64,000 bases of DNA from NCBI RefSeq assembly GCF_036373705.1, contig NC_089856.1, positions 14,538,501 through 14,602,500 of the forward strand. Direction: 5' to 3'. The translations under genes were made by a program, and so were the position numbers. This document shows, piece after piece, positions 23,535 to 33,900 of the stretch (within the stretch, counting starts at the first letter, position 1; every line of letters starts with the position of its first letter). Below the pieces are notes generated by a model, which had not been told where the DNA came from, did not search any database, and saw only the letters and a list, made by a program, of their open reading frames with translations. Source of the DNA: Amia ocellicauda. Taxonomy: Eukaryota; Chordata; Actinopteri; Amiiformes; Amiidae.

Positions 23535-23857
23535 CATAACTAGTAAGATTGTATAAAATGGAAAGAGAGTGTTACTGTATTTTCCAGGCTCATCCGTACT
23601 AGATGGAGTAAGAATAGGTTCATGCATAGAGATTCCAATTTAAATGGACAAATAAAATTGTGAAAAGTGAAATGAGTTTCAAAGTTTTAAAGTATATTCA
23701 TCTTTGGGGGGGCGCGACCTGTGACCCAAATGTTTTTGGGGCTGCACCACCCAGAAAGTTTCGGAACCACTGCGCTAGTCCACCAAACAAGACGGGGGCT
23801 TCCAACATAAATTTTGCCTAGGGCCTCCAAATGTCTAGAACTGGCCCTGGGTAAAGC

Positions 23858-24780
23858 CCCCCTAAATAGCGTTAGCCATGAACAACAGCTAATTACAGTG
23901 ACTTCTCTTGGGTTGAGAAATGCTTTTGTCAACATTTATACATAATTATTCCTTGGACAACAACAACATCTAATGCTGACGTTATAGTTATTTGTGCTAA
24001 CGTGACCATTAATATGACTAACTTGCTACTACTAAAATTAGCTAGATAGCGAGCTACCTCTAATATGAGCTTGTTACGTCTGGGCACTCGTAGGCTTAAC
24101 TTTAACAGGTGACTTTCTGCTGAGGTTGATAGGATGATGTTGACTGATAGAAGATTTCTATAATAGCTATATAAACAGAACTGACCCGGCAGTGCAAGAG
24201 CATGACTGTTCCACAAGGCTCTGCTGATCGCATGTTAGGATGGGTTTATGGGGTTTCTCATTCTTTGATTGAGATCGGTATGCTTGTGCTTCAATTATTG
24301 CTGTGTCCCCTTCCTTGTTGATTTGAATATTCTGAACATATCCTCCTACTGCATAATGCAATTCCTTTTGCCTCGATCTGGAGGATATCGCGGAGGTATT
24401 ACTCCAAAAAGAATCACTTACACTATAATGTGCTGCTTTCCCCTCCATGCTCGGCTGTTTACAGTAGTTCCCGCTTACAAAGCAGCACAGCTTGACGGGC
24501 GTAGCAACATTAACTAAGTGGGCAGGGCTCTTGCAAAAGGTCAGTTGGATCTGAACTTCTCGGTGTTTGATAGAACATCAAATAATATATACTGAATTAA
24601 TCGTTAGGTTGTTCTGAACAAAACAAGCCTATTTGCAAAGAAATTTGATCGAAACTGATTGATCTGTGATCGTCCCCCTGTTCTGTTCACTATCTTGCAG
24701 CTCTGTCATCAAATTTTTCTTATTGCAATTAAAGGAAAATATGTTGATAATAGAAAACCATTGAAATGGAAGTAAAAAGT
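23858..24780. other. Interval without a supported gene
   Basis: Only short frames. The cccccctaaatagcgttagc text is the target flank of hAT element 2, continuous with the G-rich text before 21083. No further feature is supported. Confidence 0.35.
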
Positions 24781-25199
24781 ATATCATGATAAACAGGCCG
24801 CAGGTTGCTGGTCCCTTCAGAAACTGGATCGCCAGGAAATGGCCTCCTGGTGAGACATTGTCAATTTTATCATGGCAAGCTGAGATGGCAGCCAGATAAA
24901 CTTTCAGTGTGGATGCAGATTTCCCGTCTTTCAAGCAGCTGTTGTAGGAAGCACAAGATTGTCGATATGGGGCAAGATACTGGATACACACATCTCTCTA
25001 GACACCAGTTCTGAAAAGCTGACCTTGTAAGTATATTGGGCCCTGGTGGAAGGGGCCCTGGCTGACTGCAGTGTTTCCATGACATTAACAGGCAGCCCTA
25101 GAGACATCAGGCGGTGCCTTTCAGGGTCCAAACCCACAACTGCAGCTGTGCTTGGTTGGGAAGCAGAAGTCCCTCTGCTTGGCTAGCAAGTCCCGTCAA

Positions 25200-26235
25200 A
25201 GCGGAAGCTGCCATGGATCCGTGCTGATCATCTGTGCCAGCGTCATGAACCACAATTGTCTCAGCAACCGGGGGGCGATCAGGAGAAGTTGAGCTCTTTC
25301 CTCTCCAGTGTCAGTGGGGGGAAGGCATGCAGCAGTTCCTGCGGGCATGAGTGAGCAAAGGCGTCCACACCCAGGGGGCCGCCTCCCATCTCCAGGGAGA
25401 ACCACAGAGGACAGTGGGTCATTGCTTGTGTACTGAAGAGGTCGACCCGTGTTCGTCCCAGGCTCTTCCAGATCTGCTCCACCACCTGAGGATTCAGTCT
25501 CCATTCTGACCTCCCCTGGAGAGAATGTCCACCGCTGTTTAGGACACGCCCGGCAGGTATATTGCCCGTATGGAGCTGAGATTGTTTGCACCCACAGGAG
25601 AAGTCTGCATGCCTGTAGTCTGGGGGAGTGTAGGCCTCCCTGGTGGTTGACATGTTGTCTGTCCAAACCAGGACGTGTATATCTGCCAGACCATGGCGAA
25701 AGTGGTGCAGAGCCAGTCGCACCACTTACAGCTCCTGTATGTTGATGTGTGTGGCTGACCAGAGGCCACTCCACACTCCTTGGACTCCCATCCCATTCCA
25801 GACAGCACCCCAGCCTGTTCCGGAGGCATCTGTGGTGATGACTTCCCATCTGTGCGGGCATCCGCAAGGGGAGCCAAGGCGCAGATTGTCCCAATTTCTC
25901 CACCAGGACAGTGCCTGCCAGCACATTGATCTCACTGTCAGTGGGTGGTGTTTGTGTGTCGCTGGGTGTAGCTTGTGGGCGTTTACCCAGCATTGGAATG
26001 GGCGCATGTGCATAATGCACAAGGGAAGAATATTCGAGGTGGCCGCCATCAGCCCCAACAGTTTTTGGAAGTTGACCAGCTGGAGAGTCAATGCCCTTCT
26101 GAATGAATGGTGTATCCATGGGTCATCGTCATTCGCACCCAGGAGTCCTAATGACAGGCTTGCCATTGGTCGAGTCCAGTCGGTCTGTTGGGGGGGGTGG
26201 GGTTGGCAATGGCAGCCGTGTCCCTTCAGGGACAA
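25200..26235 (-). pseudogene. DIRS-like RT end and RNase H region, frameshifted
   Basis: Three overlapping minus-strand frames cover one protein. The first (from 26235) has the RT-to-RNase H junction with TTDASGTGWGAVWNGM. The next (from 25725) has FRHGLADIHVLVWTDNMSTT. This fits an RNase H with the DAS and TDN acidic motifs. A frameshift near 25730 separates them. It is likely dead. Confidence 0.6.
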
Positions 26236-26245
26236 TCCTGCAGCT

Positions 26246-27484
26246 TCACAGGGGGCTGTTGGGTGCCTGGCTTGCCCTTAGGCTTCCAGCCGGAAAGCCT
26301 GTTCTTCCCTCTCGCCTGTGTCTGACTTTTGTGGCGCTGCTCAGGCTGCAAGCCACTGGAATGTTGTCAGCATATTTGGACACTGTCTCCTTTGCCTTCA
26401 CTGACCATTCGATAGAGAGGTCCACCGTCTCTCCAAACGTCTGACCCGGGGTGATGGGAGCATCAAGGAGGACAGACTTCTCCTTGTCCTGGAGCTTCGC
26501 CTGCATCAACCACCCCAGCCTGGACACTGAGTCCCCTGTCAATGAGAAAGATCCCAGTCCTTTCTTTTCCGCCCCTGCTGTTGCGTACATGGCATCCACC
26601 TGCCTAGAAGTCGCAGGAGCAGAAGTCGGCTGGTTCCACATGGATTGCACAATGTCCACGTAACTGACAAGGGAGGGAAGGTTCTCCGCAGGTTTGGTCT
26701 TCTCCAAATATGTCTTCTCCCTCACGAACCGATTTTCCGGAACCTCTTCCTGGGGGCACCATGGGATATCATACCATAGCCGCACGTCTCATCAGGGCCT
26801 TAAACTTCATGTTCGGCCCCTGAAAATGCTCCGACACCAAGCTCGCCACCTCAGTCTCCTCTGTGAAAGATGGAGGATCCGATATGTCCGAGCACGACGC
26901 CACATGGGACAGCACTTCTTCAGATGGCAGTGGTGGTGGTGGTGGCAGCTGAGGGAGGTGGTGAGAGTCCTCTTGCAGCGGAAGTCGCGCCACCACAGTG
27001 TTTAGCATCTGCTGCTGGGAGTCCAGCCTGTGTCTCATCTCCCCGAACTGCTTAAGCAGTGTTGCATTCCCTTCCGCTTCCTGTGTTCTGTGGCATGGAG
27101 GCGTGCACAGAGTGGAGCTTCTAGTTGATCTGGAGTGGGGGCGTCTCGTTCTCGGGGACCTTCATGTTAATGTTGAGGTTGTCGACATCGAGGTCCAAGA
27201 GGTTGACACGGGCGTCCAGAGGTCGAGAGCAGGTCGAAGAGGTCGTCGAGAGGTTGATAGGGCATGAAGGTCGACGGATGTGGTCGAGCAGTCGACAAGG
27301 TCGGTCGAGGTTGACAAGGGATGGATGAGGGGTGGAATTCCACGATCGATGACGACAGAGAGGTCGAGGGATCAATAGGGTTGGTCGAAGTCGATGTGGT
27401 GGTCGAGGTCGACAGAGTTGGTTTGTTGAGTGCTGTTCTCGACGTGTCAAACGGTTTAAAGTCTGCCAACAGAGGTCGAGACAA
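26246..27484 (-). pseudogene. DIRS-like gag region
   Basis: The frame 26785-26246 (179 codons) contains ENRFVREKTYLEKTKPAENL and IEWSVKAKETVSKYADNIP, and lies upstream of the RNase H part as gag does in DIRS elements. Further frames up to 27484 are Ser/Thr-rich and carry the GTCGA-rich DNA. The assignment is by position and composition. Confidence 0.45.
27170..27480. repeat. GTCGA-rich segment
   Basis: Well over a dozen GTCGA or GGTCGA motifs occur in about 310 bp, at irregular spacing. On the minus strand they encode a Ser/Thr/Pro-rich protein stretch of the gag-like region. Confidence 0.6.
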
Positions 27485-27779
27485 TAGCGGGACGGTCAGC
27501 CAACCAGCCGAGGGGAGGCTGCTTCCACTTTCCTCTCCTTACGCCACTCGAATCTGTAAAAGAAGAATGAAGGTACAGGAGGTAAATCAGATCTCAGTGG
27601 AGGGACCGAGGCCCACTCAGATCAATACTCCCACCCCACACTTACCTCCAAAGAGAAGCAATAATAATAATAAAAGACCGTAGTCCAAGCTCCGAAGAAG
27701 CAAAAAATTAGGATAATACTTCGAAGAGGATAGCAAAAAATAGAACCAAACTCTGAAGACACACTTCTCAAAACTAAGT

Positions 27780-28571
27780 AGGGCTGTCAATCAATTAAAA
27801 TATTTAATCGCGATTAATCACGATTGTCATGAGTTAACTCGTGATTAATCGCAATTTAATCGCACATTTTTATCTATTCTAAATGTACCTTAAATTAATA
27901 CTTTTCAAGTTTTTAATACTCTAATCAACATTATGGATGCTTTATGCAAATCTATGTTATTATTAGTGAAACCATACTCAACATAGAGCATGAAGACTAG
28001 ACATGTTTCAAAGGTCATAGATGTTTTTCAAAGAATATGTTCATGTCTATTAGACACATTAAAAAAATAACATAGAAATACCAGGTTCCCATTACTTCTC
28101 TTTCTTTGCACTGAGCAATTTACTTACACAAGCCTGTTTACATTTAGTATTTAGCCACCCATTTAGTTATCGCTGTGGTGAGTCTATTGCTTGTGGAGTT
28201 GTCCATCCGTCTCCGCTGCAAATTATCTAGTGCGGTCTGCCTTTGGCGAGGGGGAGGAGAGCTCTCTACATCAGTTGTATGCTTCGCCATCAAGTGATAT
28301 TTTAAACTCCACGTGCTGCGGTGATAACTTAAGTCACATCGACAATCAATGCAGACAACTTTAGACATCGTTTTGTATATGAATTTTCCGTTCAGAAGAC
28401 CTTTTTTTTCTCCATTTCTTTTTGTTGCTGCATCCTTTCCTGTCTCATGGCTCGCTATGGCTGCATCTCCATTTCTCCAACTACGGGCTAGGCTACGGGT
28501 CAAAATGCGCGCTGCATTAATCGCGCGTTAATAAAATTAGTGCGTTATTAACGCGTTAATTTTGACACCCT
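27780..28571 (-). mobile_element. hAT element 3 (AGGGCTGTCAA ends)
   Basis: The left end AGGGCTGTCAATCAATTAAA, with repeated TTAATCGCGATTAATC motifs, and the right end TTAACGCGTTAATTTTGACACCCT make terminal inverted repeats. The element is about 0.8 kb. It contains a minus-strand BED finger frame. A clean 8-bp target duplication was not seen. Confidence 0.8.
28144..28503 (-). pseudogene. BED-type zinc finger remnant of hAT element 3
   Basis: A 119-codon minus-strand frame includes VVCIDCRCDLSYHRSTWSLK and YHLMAKHTTD, giving the CxxC...H...H pattern of a BED finger, and ends TTAITKWVAKY. The catalytic domain is absent, so it is a truncated hAT transposase or first exon. Confidence 0.65.
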
Positions 28572-28979
28572 AAGTGATCGCAAGCGAAACACAATAGTAC
28601 AATCACAGGCAGGTGAAAGAAGAAATGGCAGGGAGCTGCAGTGAGGAGGAGACTTTTCACAGAGGGGGCCGGGTCTTCCTCCTGCCAGCAGGGCCCCTAT
28701 TGGGCAGCTTTGGTACCTGTTTTCAATCATTGGCCGGTCAGAAGGGTCTTCCCATTAGGTACTGGCTGTCTTTTGATTTGAAAGGGAAGTGATATTATCA
28801 TCTGTGCAGAGGGTCTCGGATCACATGACGAGTTCTGTGCCAGAGAGACTAGAAGCGAGTGGACATGATGTTGTTTTTACAAAACCCCGGAAGTGGAGTG
28901 TAAATGCTGAACTGTGTAACTAAGGCACTCAAACAGGACAAAGAGAGTGTTTTTTAGAGGATTTAATTAAAGGTGTTGA

Positions 28980-28984
<5 letters not shown>

Positions 28985-29044
<60 letters not shown>
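28985..29044. repeat. TA microsatellite
   Basis: About 60 bp of alternating T and A. Confidence 0.92.
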
Positions 29045-29049
<5 letters not shown>

Positions 29050-29607
29050 CATGAATACTAGACCAGAAACTTCAATAGAAAAACAAAATGTGTGACAGTG
29101 AAGTTATTTTCAGTATTTTAGGTCAACATTTGTCAACCTAACAGATCAATAGGCTAGTAAATCATAAATATGCGTTACATTTGTACGTGTTGTATTATAA
29201 CTGCATGTCTTTCAAAAGTCCTTTTCCAATTATATAGCTGAACTATAACTCAGAAAATATCACGCAAGACCTTTTGTCATCTGTATTGTGAACACTTGGG
29301 GGCGTTATGGTTATATTCACTTTTGGATTCAAATAAATAAATACAAACTCTCTAATCTAAAAGTGAACGCAGGAGTGTTTTGAACATTAAAGAATACTAG
29401 AATTTATAATATCCAGCTGGAGATGGAGATATAATATATATCATTCAATTTGTAACTTCTTATGGTAGTATGCGAATTGGAATCGTTGATAGTTTGTAGG
29501 TTAGTCTAAGAAGTAGGAAAGAGTCCTAAAATCACTGTAAAAGCATGGCAAAATATGTCAATAATAAGAATGAATAGTGCATTAGTTTACTAGTTTTATT
29601 TCACAGG

Positions 29608-29609
<2 letters not shown>

Positions 29610-29672
<63 letters not shown>
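29610..29672. repeat. ATT microsatellite
   Basis: About twenty ATT units in a row. Confidence 0.92.
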
Positions 29673-29674
<2 letters not shown>

Positions 29675-30204
29675 TGACACAACTCACCAGTGGCGTAGAT
29701 ACGAAAAGTTAGTAGTTAGTTATTAGTAGTATTAATATAAGTAGCCTATTATATAGTTTTATAAGGTGAAATGCAATAATATGTGGTTTTAGGGCCACAA
29801 TGTGAAATCACGGGGCAGCACAGCTATGCGGAGACAATCAGCACCACTGACAGGGAGGATCCCATGTTTGACCATCCTTAAAGGAAATGTATATGTTCGA
29901 ATGGCTGTAAATCCGGCTGTTGAATGGGATTTTGGGTGATTTCAATAAATTATATATCATCAAATTTGGTTGGTGTAGTGTAAGGACTGTAGGAACAGTA
30001 GAAAACAGGAATAATACAGATGTGGTAAATGAGCAAGACATGTTCTCTCATGCAGACTAATAATAATAATAACAATGCAGATGAAAACGAATACATAATT
30101 TCGACCCAACAGGAGAACAGTGTCTACGTGCTGTCATGTGCACATAGTATTACATTGCAACAAACTACATTACCCATCCAACCTCTGTACAGTGACGCAC
30201 GGCG

Positions 30205-30382
30205 CATGAGTGACGTACTCGAGACAAGAATGGTAATTGGCTAGTACGTATTTTTTGAACCGAGTGGATGAGCGGGGCGAGTAGCTATGGCGGTTATTGC
30301 CATTTAAACGTGAAGTTTTTATTTTATTCTAAACCAAACTTGGATACACACGCAAAACTGTTACAGTTTTCGTTGTAGTCTG
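30205..30382 (+). promoter_or_regulatory. ESPL1: ESPL1 promoter and untranslated first exon
   Basis: Upstream of ESPL1 an ATTGG (inverted CCAAT) at 30236-30240 is followed 14 bp later by TTTGAA at 30254-30259, the CHR consensus bound by DREAM/MuvB. A TGACGTA CRE-like motif lies near 30211 and a YY1-like ATGGCGG at 30297. An untranslated exon probably ends at 30382, before donor GTGAGT. Start site not determined. CCAAT plus CHR is the usual logic of G2/M genes. Confidence 0.55.
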
Positions 30383-30975
30383 GTGAGTATTCTACAGACT
30401 TTTTCAATGTTCATAATTTAAAAAGTGAATAGAAGTATTGTTTATACTGAAGCGACTTGCGAGTTTTTTGCAGTTGACAAGTATTTGTAATGTTGGCGTG
30501 TATCACTTGTTTTCCATTGTTATTTATTTCTGTAAAGCACGCCTGTATTTGTGTTTACAACAGATTGCCACTTATGGGTTTGTCTGTGCAGTATCACAGT
30601 TCTGAATTTAAAATATAATTCAAAATATTGTGTACAGGCAGTTGTAACTCAATGGTGTATCGTGTCAAGTCTCTCCGGTGTAGCACTGCATTACAGAATA
30701 CCTTAATTCTGGATATTATTCTAGGTGTTAGGCTACCTCATTGTTAGCCTGGCATGAACTGACGATTGGGATGTTTAATAAAAATGTCACCATAGCGAAT
30801 GAAAATCCCACGTGAGGGACTTTGATAATAAGGTAGTCTGAATATGGGTTACAGGTTAGGCGAAGGTCTCTGGTTTAAGTGGTTGTTTATATACACCTTG
30901 GCAATATTGCATCTCGTTGTTAATTCCTGACTACCTTGTTCCCTCTATGGAAAGTTCTGAAGGGCATTTGCAACC

Positions 30976-33900
30976 ATGAAGTGTCTGAAAGTGGACGAGT
31001 ATGTGAAACAGATCAGTAAGGTGCAGGACGCTGACAGACTGTACACACAGCTTGAGGTTAGTGTGCCTTATCACAGTACTGTATACCTCTGCTTCCCATG
31101 TTATACTGTATCTAAAACATGTCCCATTCCAGGAGCTGTGCCTTATTATACCTCGCTGCCCAATGTGCCAATTAATTCAGGGTGCAGGCAGGGTGGCATA
31201 ACCAGAGCAAGAAATGCTCTGGCTCCTGCAAATCTGAGTTCGAAGCTTGTTGTCTTGCTCCTCCACTGAGCTATGTAAAGAGAGAGTGACCCACTCCATG
31301 CTGGCATGCTGTTGTCTGATAAATAAATGTCAGTCAGTTTTTTTAAAACATCTGCAACACATGTCTGTAGCCTGCTTTTCCCTGGGTTTTGTTAAATGTG
31401 CATGCATGTGGAGTATGATATTACGTAGATGGATAAGCATATATATATAGAATAGTGTTTAAGCTGGTGACTCTCCATGGGCACTCCCAGTGTGTGTTGC
31501 ACTATGCCTGCCTGATGCTGACTCCTCCGCAGGGCCTTGTTCGGGGTGATGGCCCTTGTACGGAACAGCGCCTGGTGTGTGACCGTGTACTTCGGGCCTG
31601 CAACCAGCAGCTGGGGGCAGCCGGCGGGGAGCAAATGGACCCGGGGCTCATGGGCCAACTGGTAGCACTGGCGGAGCTTGCACTGCGTGGGTATGAGGCG
31701 GCGGGTGCCCAGCAGGCACCGCTCTACATTGAGAAGATCGTCTTCCACCTCCTCAGGAACCTGTCTGCCCGTGGTGCCGGGGGGGCCTGCCGCACCTTGG
31801 GGGCACTGCTGTACAGCCGCCTGGTCAGCACTGCAGAGGTGAGGTGCTGGGGGGGCTGGTAAACCCGCGGGTGGAGGAGGGGAGGTTTGAGGAGGGTACT
31901 GCCTGCATGCGTGCTTAGGTGGTGTGTGCTGCACGTGTAGGTGCTGTGTGCATTTATGTAGGTGTGTGACTGTCTCTCCCTGTAGAGCGAGGACTTTGGG
32001 GTGCTGGTCCGGAGCTGCTTTGCGGTGCTGTGGAAGAGCGCGGCGGGGGAGGGCGGCGAGGGGGACCCCCAGGCTAGGCTGAGCGGCCGGCTGCAGGCTA
32101 CTGCCTTCCTGCTACTGCACAACGGCGCCACCCTCTCCTCCCCTCAGCCCCTCCCAGACGGTGGCCCCTCCCTGCTGTTGCGTCACTGCGAGGCAGCCCT
32201 GATGGAGTACGAGGCCAATCGGGGACAGCTCTGTGAGGCCGACGCCACCATTTTGTTGAAGGAGATGGATCGCTTCCTCCTGCAGCCATTGCTCCAGAGA
32301 CTGCGGCGGAGTCAGGGGTCAAGGCCAGACGAGGGGGGCCTTCAGCCCCTCTGCAGCTGGGCTGTTCTGTGTGAGATTGTGCTGCAGAACTGTAAGCAGT
32401 TCAGCAAGGCAGGCTGCTGGGGAATGGCAGCCACCCACCTGGAGCAGGCCACAGCCTGGGGCCGGGAGCTGTGCCCCTCAACCCATGCACACACGCTCTG
32501 CCCCTGCCTCAGCCTAGTTCTTGTCCGGCACGGGGTGAGCGTGCTCCAGGCCCTTTGTGCAGAGGGGGACTGCGGGCAGCCGTTGACACAGTGTGCCCGT
32601 GCCTTGAGGGCACTCCCCTCGTCCTGTGCCCCCCCTCTTGGCATGCTGGGTGGCTGCCAGTTTGTGGCCTGGGCGCTGGAGGCAGGGCTTCAAAGACCTG
32701 AGGGCCGAAGCCACACCCGGGTGCTGAACGGTCCTGCCTTGCTGGCCTGGTTCTCCTTCTCCGAGGAGTATCAGGACCTGCTGCAAAGACGCCTGGACAG
32801 CGTGAGTCTCTGCCTCTCTGGTAACAGTACTACAGTCATCATTAAGTTGTGAATGATTTAACTAAGAGATGTCTTGGAAGCTGTGGTGTTCTTTATGCTG
32901 AGATGTATCTCTGCTGATCAGTGGTTATTCTCTGTGCCGGGCTGTAGGTGACGTTGTCCCCATCGGAGCGCCGGCTCCTACAGCAGACGCACTTCCACAG
33001 CCTGCACCAGGGCTTTCTCGCTGCCTACGACAGCCTTCTGGCAGCACAGGTAGGAGGGTGTGGGGCTGTTAGCTGTCCTTTCTCCAAGTTGCACCACAGT
33101 AAAGCAGAGCTGGAAGGATATTTTGCAGCAGTGTAACCCTGCCTATCTATCTGTGTGTGTGTAGCTGGAGGAGGCTGAGGTCCTGCGCCGGGTGCTGCTG
33201 TACTGTCGTGCTGCGGCCGTCGCTATGCTGGCGAAGCAGGAAGCTCTGCCTGCCCCTGAGCAAGAGGAGCACTTTGTCAAAGCTGGTAACTCTCTCTATT
33301 TTCCCTCCTCTTCCCATTTCCCCTCCCCTCTCCTCTCTCTCTCTCCACTGTGCTGTCGAGCGACTGAATTCATTGTCAGTCACCCCTCATCTCCCGCTTC
33401 CCTCTGCAGCCAGCGATGTCAGTAACCTGGCCTGTGCACTGTACAACCAGAAGTGCTACAGCGAGGCCAGCGCTCTGGTGCAACTGTTGTGCGAGGAGCT
33501 CGGCCGACCTTCCTGCCCTCCTCTGCCCCTGGACAAGGTACACATCCCCACCCCCCCCTGTACAAAGCAGTGTAGATGGGTATAAGTGTCATTTCATTGT
33601 CAGCCCCTGTGGATGAGCACATGCTGACCGTATTCTGAGATCTTGTGCGTGTGGAGTGATTGGGCCTGTAATTGATCTATTTGATATGAACTGTAACTGA
33701 CCACTGTGGGAGTGTGCGTCTGTGTGAGACTCCTCAGCTGACACTGTTAGCTGACATAGGTTTACAGTAAAGCCCCTGCCATCTCTGCAGAAGTGATTGG
33801 AAGCCCCACCGCCCCCCCCAAAGCACAAAATCATGTACACAATAACACATATGAGGTCTACTCAGCACTTCCTTTTTGAACCCATGCTCTTCTCCCCCCC

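Larger units (their letters stand above)
21091..23849 (-). mobile_element. hAT element 2 with nested Tc1 and perfect 8-bp target duplication
   Basis: The ends are CAGGGCCGGCGCTAC on the left and AGAACTGGCCCTG on the right, bracketed by identical GGTAAAGC at 21083-21090 and 23850-23857. An 8-bp duplication is typical of hAT elements. Without the nested Tc1 the element is about 1.5 kb. The remaining coding trace is a BED finger on the minus strand (22857-23144). Several other parts are non-coding. Confidence 0.85.
24785..27560 (-). mobile_element. DIRS-like tyrosine-recombinase retroelement fragment
   Basis: Read on the minus strand, a gag-like part (27484-26246) is followed by the end of a reverse transcriptase and an RNase H (26235-25200), then the start of a tyrosine recombinase (25137-24790). 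Motifs: KLLGLMAATSNILPL and MRPFQCWVNAHK at the RT end, ITTDASGTGWGAV and WTDNMSTT in RNase H, VYPVSCPISTILCFLQQLL and STLKVYLAAISACHDK in the recombinase. The order gag, RT/RNase H, YR is that of DIRS elements. The RT core and the catalytic end of the recombinase are missing, and frames shift several times. Ends were not found. Confidence 0.7.
28575..30200. other. Interval upstream of ESPL1 without a supported gene
   Basis: Contains a TA array (28985-29044), an ATT array (29610-29672) and AT-rich text. No coding evidence apart from short random frames. Confidence 0.4.

Noticed and set aside
31965..32020. A possible tRNA gene in the window
   Set aside because: No clean cloverleaf with both A and B boxes and a CCA-ready acceptor stem was found here or elsewhere. 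The only A/B-box pair (31185-31280) looks like a SINE.
32098..32786. Minus-strand frames opposite ESPL1 exon 31986-32801
   Set aside because: They are GC-rich shadows of the ESPL1 reading frame and have no start context or family resemblance.
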